DNA of 64,000 bases from NCBI GenBank assembly GCA_009760855.2, contig WPIO01000003.1, forward strand, positions 14,419,501 to 14,483,500, read 5' to 3'. Shown piece by piece: positions 47,401 through 56,500 of the stretch. Both the position numbers and the translations under genes were made by a program. Positions within the stretch are counted from its first letter, which is position 1. Each line of letters opens with the position of its first letter. This DNA comes from Cristatella mucedo (lineage: Eukaryota > Bryozoa > Phylactolaemata > Cristatellidae). The notes under the pieces were generated by a model. It saw only the letters and a program-made list of their open reading frames with translations. It made no database searches and had not been told where the DNA came from.

Positions 47401-50400
47401 TGATCCCTCCTTATCCTCATGCACCTCAAACTCTCTCAACTCCTTTACAGCATGCATTACTGAAATTTACACTTAGATAGCAGCAATCTCTCTCAAATCG
47501 TGGGATGATAAAATGCTATGTACTATTGCAAAAAAAAGGTTTTCTTAAAGAAGGATACCATAGCCAAGTTAGTCCATGTATTTGGGACCCTGCTAGACTT
47601 ATGAAACTCACTAATTGCAGATCTGTACAGATGCTTACAGTCGGTTCCAGTTTCTGTCACAATACTACCACCTGCTCTTCTGACTCAAGTCGTTAAGCTG
47701 TGCCTCTAACCATTCTCAAATTTTGTGGAGATCATGCTTTCCATTGCTTTCAAAGCCGAGAACCAACTATCGGCTGACGTCACGACGTCCTCGAACTTGA
47801 CGACATTTCAAATAACTTTAAAACACACATGTACCTCACAGCATTTGCTCAGTCCGTGTGAGTTATCCTTGGTGCTTGCTTTCACGGCTCAGGTCGTGGG
47901 TTTGAGTCCTGAAGCAGACAATCTTTTATTGCCTGCTGCAAGCAGGGTGATAGCCGATAAGCTTCTCTGCTGCTATATAAACAGGGCTGTTGAACCAGGT
48001 AATCTAAACTTTACTTTTTGGTCTGCTTAGGTGTACTGAAATTGTATATGTGTTAATTGCAATATTTGTTTCTTCTCACCAATTGGCATGCTTTATTTCT
48101 GCATAGTTCTCTTAGGGTTCAAATCAATGTTTTATTAGTATTATTGTTATTATTGCTAAGATTGAGCTCATAACGTGTGATCGGCAGAGCTATTTTTGGC
48201 TTCGTTCGGTGCATCAGCGGTAAGACTTTGAAGTGGTTTATTTGCATGCTGACCCTGTGCATGTCACCCCTAACCATATTATTCATTTTGTTTGTTTTTC
48301 AAGCATGATTTTACTTACCATTCAATTGCATTTCACTTTGCAGCAAATGTAAAGCGCCAGAGAGAGATTAAGTTCTCTGAGGGCGCTTTATAAGTGAATT
48401 ATTATTATTATTATTATTATTATTAATAGTGCCATGGAGCTCGTGTAAATGTGCAGTTTAACGTTGCTGTTGGAGCTCTCTCTTCACAGAATTCTACTTG
48501 ATAATAATAATTATTATTATTATTATTATTGTTATTGTTATAATACATTTGTATAGCACCCTCAGGAAACTTAATCTCTTTACAGGCACTTTACATATGC
48601 TGTAAAGGAAGCATGATAAAATGGTTAGTGGTAACATGCACGATGTCAACAAGCATAACACAGTTAGAGGTTACATGCATAGGGTCAACAGGTAAATGTG
48701 GTTAGCGGAGGTGTGCACATTGTTAGCACTCAAAAGCACACAAATGTTGAATAACTGAGACCCACTCACTGCTGTGATAGAAAATGTGCATTTTAGCCTT
48801 TTTTTTAAATGTCAAGTCAGGGGATTTCGTGACGACGTCAGTCGGGAGTGAGTTCCTTGCTTTGATACAAGCAAAATTTGCATGTAAAAACAGGTACGGT
48901 CCCAAGGATTGGATGCTTGTGAGATGCCTAGCCTGGTGGGAGAAGTAGTTCTGGTACGTGGGCTGGGGCCAGAAGTAGGTTTGTGGCTATGCAAGTACTC
49001 AAACCAGCAGTGCAGTTATAATAATATTGCACTTGATAGTTGTCTTCGGGTTCGGTACAAATGTCTTTTACTGCTATTATTATTATTATTATTGTTGTTA
49101 TTATTATCCCAGATGTTTTCAAACCAAGCTAGTGAGAGTGAGATAACAGAGCAGCAGGTGTAGTTCCAGGAAGCTTTGTTGTAGATGCTCACCACAAGAC
49201 GTTGTGGTTTCTAATCTGCCTTATTAATAGCGTTCCACCGTGCTTTGTGTTGTTTTGATTGACTACAAGCTGACCCATCTGAAGCGATATTAACAATGAG
49301 ATGTACTGCTGTTTTAAAGCAAGTTTAAACTGCCGATTTTTTTATTTCTGGACCTGTCAATTCATCGTTTTTGCAGCTCACAGCATAGTCTTGGACCGCT
49401 ACCGACCGAATATTAGAATTATAAGTCCAGCCAAAAGAATGCACGGTCAGCAAGTACTGGCTTTCCGTGGACCGACCTGAAGGGGCTTGTCCCTTGGCCA
49501 CCTTTGATGCCGCTTCACTTTCCCATGATTCGGAAGAGTCAACGGCTTTGTGGCATTTTCCATTAGTGAGTGATGTATCACCACTCATCCCCAGCTAATT
49601 TATGTTGGAATGTGTGCATCATTCGTGACCTAATTATACATGAAGCATTTAGGAGTGACTTAGAAGGGTAATGCCATTAAGTTGAAATAGATCCTAGGAT
49701 CCTTATGGCTGCAAAGTACTGGTTAATATTCACGCCTAGCATCTAACCTTGCTTTTCAGGCATCGTGGCATGAGTGCCCCATGCATTATTCTCGCGACCG
49801 AGTTACTCACAGAGTGTCTCACTTGAGACCCTGATATTCTTGCTGTGCTTTCAATCTGAAGTAGCAGGTACTTGGCAGCTTAGCTCTTTTTGTATTTTAA
49901 GCCTAGACAGCTACTATAGTCATGCAGTTGCTGTCACAGTACTGTACACAGTACATTTTCATGTTGTAGTAAAGTGCTCTAAAATATCTGCCTCGAGCGA
50001 TTTCTTGCCAGAGTGAAAGTACATTGATTTCCTAACCTTGAGTCACTTGCACTAATCTCAAAGCTTTCGTTGGAATTTCTTGTAGAAACATCTTAAACTT
50101 GAAAATCAGTTGTCCAGAAAAGTCATTTCTGTAGCAGTGCATGTTGGGTTGACGATAGATGTTAAGGCCGCCGCTATTTAAGCCACGCTGATGTTATACC
50201 ATTCATGACTGCTTATACATAGCATTTTCAGAAATTGTTCATGCTCTAACGGTTAGTTTAAGCTGCTTATAATCGGGGAGGCACAATTAGGTTGTGTATG
50301 AGCGTTGGTTGTGACCTTGTCACATACCTTTATCCACAGCCAAAGTTCAGGCAGAGTAGCTGGCATTCAATAAAGTTGGGCCATAGGCGCATTGGTTGCT

Positions 50401-52901
50401 GTCATGCGTATAGATCTCATTACATTCCTTTCTAGGATTGTGCATGTGCCGAAGTGTTCTCCAAGTGTGCATGTATCAAAGTGTAAATGCCTCGGGACAC
50501 TTATAAATTCTTTAATGCAGCTCCACCTCTGCCACCTTCAAATGTGAGTGCAGTCGCCACTCGATGGTCCACGATGGTGCTTTCATGGGCTGCATCGTAC
50601 AATGGTGGCTATGAACAGGAATTCGACGTGTATGCTAATTCAAGTTGTGTATATAACGGAAGCAGCACATCATGCATAGTCACAGGTATGTAATTTGTAG
50701 ATCTGTTTTGTGTGCATGTGCAATGTTTCCTGGTGCGAATATTTGTAAATTAGTTTCGTGCTTCTGACTAGCAGTGCTGTGTGCACTTGCTGTCTCGTCC
50801 TATAGCCCAGCAAAGCCTTAATAACTTATTGGTTGGCCCAGAGGAATGTTTTTAATTAGCACTTTCAAAGCCCTGGCACATGTTGTGCGCATAATTTGCC
50901 AACAAAAAAGTGAGATTTTGAAGCTTGTCGGAAAATAGGAACATTGTTGAGTAAGCAGGTAGTAATGATGTTGCAGTGAAGATTGCTGACCAGTTAGTGC
51001 CATAGTTTGCAATCGAGAACGAACAGTGTCATTGTATTGAAATGGTGGTTTGTAGCACCAAGCTCCCGAGCATGTGAAGATTGTCTGAGAACAACTGTAC
51101 ATACATTAGGTAATTATCTCTCTTTTTTAGGGCTTTTGCCTGGCAACTATGTTGTGCATGTCGAGGCAAAGAACTACATTGGAAGAAGTAATTCCTCGGA
51201 GGTGGTGGTGGTCACTCTGCTGGCTGGACCACTAGCTGGCAGCTTGAGTTTTAGCACTCCTTGGAGTCTCGCTTTTCAAGCTGATACTGAATACTGTGTC
51301 GAGGTCAATTGCTCCTATGCCGATCCTCAGAGCAGTATAACTGCCAATAATTGCACCCAGACAAGTGCTAATGTGGCTCAGAACGTTCAGTGTCCTGCAG
51401 CTCGTGCCCGTTGGTGCCTGGTCAACTTTCAAGATATAGTGTGTGGAGCTTATGCTGATCTTACAAGAGCCACTGGCAAGTCTAACTGTTGAGGCCACTC
51501 GATAAATACCTTGGCAACAGGCCAATGCAATTGCTATTTTATATACGTGGTAGCGGTCCAAAATTGATTAATTTAGTCTTTACAGTTTGCATGCAGCCAT
51601 GAGTATTTAGTTGAGGTGAACTGTTCTTTAGTCACATGTGTTTTTGGATGGCACTGGCTTGATAGCAGATTATTAGCAGACCCAACGCACTCCTGGTCGC
51701 ATCACCGATACAAGTAGTCAGCTTGAAGACTGCGGGATTTTTTTAGGGATTGTTAAAAACAAGCTAATATTAGTCGTAGTTAATTAAGAGTGAGATGTTG
51801 GGTGCAAAAGCTACCTGTCAACAACAAAATCCAAACTGGTGCATTATTTGAATTTGACACAGCTTAGAGTTGTTTACTCTTTTAGTTTTTAGAATGGTAA
51901 TTTTAAGACCAGCTACCTCATTACCTCATTATTAAAGGCAAATGAATAATTTTGTGATACTACTACCAGATAGACCTTTAAATCCAAAGAACTTTGCTGT
52001 TAACCCGTGCTGCTTGAATAGTTGCTGTGCCTACAAATCCACTGGTTCGTTAGAGCTTTGGCTCAATCCGAATGAATTGTCTTTTATGTGCTAATGTGTG
52101 CTGATACTGTACATGCTCCTAAGAAGAGCTTTGGGTCCCTTTCGATGCTGCATACAAATCTTATTATTACCTATGTATTAATCTTTTTAAAGGTGAAAGT
52201 AAACTCAATGCTAGCCAATTGCAACCTTATTGTTTGCTGTTGTTTGTCACAATGAATCTGCATTGCGGATTCTCCAATTATGCACATGTATCTTACCAGC
52301 ATGCATATGTGCAAATCGCGGGTACAATGAGTCACCGACCGCCAGACCCTCACTAAGACTAACTGTCCAGCTCAGATTCTTTGTTTTTAACCGTTTGACT
52401 CAGAGATGATCTCCACAGTGTAGTAGCCAAATAGCACATTGATCAAAAGCCTTCCCATAGCTTTTTCACAATTCAATGCACAGTTTTACATTCAGTTTCA
52501 ACATTTTCTAATAGAGTTAGTGCTGTAGCCTTATTAGTGAATTATTTTCCCTGATTTTTCTATCATGATACCTAACATGCAAGCAGCTGCACAATTTTGT
52601 CCCAGTGTAAATATTACAAAGGAAAACATAAACGTGCCTTCAGCAATTTTGACTGCGACAATGTTGACATAGTTGTGCCACCCACATTTAAATTCTGGCA
52701 ATAAGCCAGAAACATCGAAAACCTAATTTCGCAACGATTCACAAAGTCAACACTCAGGCCTCTTTAGGTTGGTTGAGCCGGGACTGCTATAGTATGTCAT
52801 CTAATTTTGATCTCCAAAGTAGATTATCATAATTGTTTTTATAAAGTTGCACCACCGCTATTATCCCTTTATAAAACTTCGATATAATTACCCAAACGTG
52901 A

Positions 52902-52994
<93 letters not shown>

Positions 52995-53479
52995 CTCTGC
53001 CTCATTTGAGCTGTTTCGATGGTCTTTTGCCAAGACCTCAAAATGGCAGGTTTAGGTATGACACGCATTAGCTTTTGTAGGTAGATCATTAAGCATAGCA
53101 AGGTTTGTCCGTTTGGATCCTGTCTGCCGCTGGTTATGGGTTTTGAATGAGATTATTTTCCTTGGTTTAACAATCGCTGGAAAGCAAGTTCTGCAACAGG
53201 GTTTATTCGTTTATGGGTTGGTAGATGTCTGCTGGCGCAAAAAACTTTACGCACCTTGGAAATCAACACAAATCTGAAACGTTGCAGTGATTTACAAAGC
53301 CAATGCCAAACAGCTCTACCACTTGACGGTATTATTATGATGAAGCAATAAATTTTGCAAGCATGTCACCACCTTAGTTAGCTTGCTAGGTGCGAAAAAA
53401 TGCAAAATTGCTAGTGGGTTTGAATACAAAATCAGTGTGTATCAAATATTTCTATCGTCGTTACGAGAAAGTAGTTGAA

Positions 53480-53527
<48 letters not shown>

Positions 53528-56500
53528 GGAAACTGCGACAGTTATATCCATAAGACACAATTTAAAAGATTTCTTTAATTATTTCGTAATTTGACAATAT
53601 GGTTGGTTTCCCCCACGTTGTCATCGATTCCTTCACCATTTCAAACCCTGTCAGGCCTGTAGCTGTGTATGCTCGAAACAGCATACTTCATACCCTTGAT
53701 GATTAATGGGATGAGATATGTCATTTGTAGTTGTGTTCCTAGACAGAGAATAGTTGGTTCATCCAATTAATCTTACTTGACAATGGTCTTACGGTGCAAC
53801 GAAATAATATCTTCTGAAATGGTGACTATGTAAAAAGCTAGAAAAAGCCTTAGATGCTGCCAAAACAGGCTCATATCACCTATTGTTGCACGTGTTAAAA
53901 TAGCCAAGGTGGTAATATGCACGGTCAGTTACCCAAATGACTAACTCACACGAATCCTGAATTTTGGTGAATTTTGCAGGCAGAAGTTCATTAAGCTCAT
54001 AAATTTTGTGGTTATCTCTAAATCCACAGCACTTTCAGAGTTTCTAAGGCAGCACTATTTATTATGTTGTTTGGCTAGAAATGCTGCACCATATCTTGAC
54101 GTAGCTACATGGTGCATTACTGAAATACGTATACGTGTTAATACGTGTAAATAAATAAAATTCATTGTATACCTCCCTAATCAAACATAGTCTCAATTCT
54201 GGCGCTTTACGTATGCCGCTGGCTCGAGCTCAGGACCTGGTCACTAACTACATTCACCTTGACCTTGGTCGAGGCTAGCACTTTAATCACTGGGCCAAAC
54301 TAGTTGGCCTTATAAGGCTGCAATGAATTTCAAGCATTCTCCGTGGGATACTCAGCAAGAAAATTAAGACCCTGTTCAGCTACTTTTAGTTTGTTTTATT
54401 CGCATAGATGTTGCTCCTTCCTCAGTGTATGTATTTTACTTAAGGCTGTTTTCCACTCCTACATAGCGATCTTAAAAAACTTACAAAAGTAGGCTTTGTG
54501 TGAGATTAAGTTTCAAGGATCTCCATCATAAGGGGCACATCATTCACTTCAGACACTTTCATTCCAGATAATTTCGAAACCACTCAGGCAACAACAGCAT
54601 CACCAGACGTACTGAGCAAATAAAAACTATCTTGGTTACCACGCCATCTGTAGGCACCGTATGTCTGTTGGTTGCTATTGCCATGAAAATCTCGTACTGT
54701 CGCCAGTGGTAGAGAAACAACAGAGGTCATGCTTACTGGCCTACCAGCACGTGCGATTAGGCGATTGCAGCTTGTACAAAACTCCACAGCTAGGCTTGTC
54801 TGTCGTGAGCGTCACAGTTGCCACATTACTCCACTTCTCGCCGACCTGCACTGGCTACCAGTCAAGCAACAGATTGACTTCAAGGTTTTGGTTGCTCACT
54901 TTTAGGTTACTTCATTCTTTGGCTCCAGCCTATCTCTCAGATATACTCCCCCGTCAGGCCAAGAATTGTACTACCCGCTTTTCGGAATCCAACAGTCTAC
55001 AAATACCTCGTACAAACCTCAAATCCTTTGGGACCGTGTATGTAGCTCATATGCTCCCAACGCCTGGAACCTCCTCCCGACTTGCGTCAGAACATCCCAT
55101 GACCTGACCACATTTGAAAAGAACTTAAAAACACACCTATTTGGGACAGCCTTTAGTGGGTCCCTGTGCCTCGCCCTTGATGTGCTTATGCGTGCTGACA
55201 CTGTGCATGCTGCCACTAACCACATTTGCATGCTGACCCTGTGCACGTCACCCCTAACCTTGTTATTCATTTTGTTTGTTTATCAAGCATGATGCTACTC
55301 ACCATTCAATCGCATTTCCTTTGCAGCAAATGTAAAGCGCCTAGAAAGAGATTGAGTTCTCTGAGGGTGCATTATCAAGTGCATTATTATGATTATTATA
55401 TTTCTGGAGTTTTCCATATATTCAGCTGTCAGAAACCCACTGAAAGCCTCTCTTTTTTAAATAGCAAACGATTTTTGGCAATTTGCAGCTTACATATAAT
55501 TATCATGTAGGATATTCCTATTCTCACCAACGACCTATCTCAATTTAGTCGGAACCTTGCGGGATTTTATGTTTTTTAGACATTTGTCCTTATTGCTAAG
55601 ACTTCAGCAATTGTCATACAATTCTTAATCGGGGCTTGACCCTCATCTTTAAGTTCTCCCAAACTCTTAAATTAAGATGTTCACGTGCACTGGCTGGCAG
55701 AAAAGCTCCATCGGCATAGGGATCGAAGTGTGAAACTTGTCTCTTGTGGGTAGGCAGCCAAGTTCTAGCTGAGTTGCTTATGAATAGCTTACGGATAAAA
55801 TGCTTAATTATTATGACCCAGTCAGATTGATATTTGTGCTATCCTTACACCATTGTACCCTTGATTATCCTGGACCAAAGGCCGAAAAGAAATCCCTTCC
55901 AGCACCTTCTAGCACCTAGCTTGGATAAGTAATCATGACTTAGTGCACTTTATATGCTGACCCTTTCAGAGCAGCAATGCTGGTTCTGCACATGATGTGA
56001 ATAATAATGTTAGGTAATTCATTATAGCTAATCTCAACAGTGCAATAAGAGATCATTTAGATAATTTGGGGCATAGAGCTCGGTTGCAGCATCTGCCTCG
56101 TCCTAGCGGTTCGGTGAGGCTGGTGCAAATTATTACGCCTGACTTTTGGTGTACGTCTCACTTTGAATTGTCAGTATTTTAACGGAGGATACCAGACTGT
56201 GCTAACCGTAGTGGAGGTTACTCTGTTGCCTGTCTTAGCTCATTGTTTTCTGGAAACACCAAGCTGAATGCATTGTGCTATGTCGTTTCTACTTTCTTGA
56301 ACATTTATTTCCTGTCTTTTTGAGCATGATCTCTCTAGGAGGTTACTTGCAAGTTGCCAGGAACACTAATAGTAATAATAATAATAATGCACTTGATAAA
56401 GCACCCTCAGAGAACTTAATCTCTCTCTAGGTGCTTTACACTTGCTGCAAAGGGAAATGCAGTAGAAAGGTGAGTAAAATCATGCTTGATAAACACTGAT

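Noticed and set aside
46836-47865. A second twin-primed LINE (inverted linker at 46836-47296 followed by a plus-strand RT fragment)
   Set aside because: The orientation would fit, but the minus part keeps an intact frame while the plus part is strongly decayed, so they look like insertions of different age.
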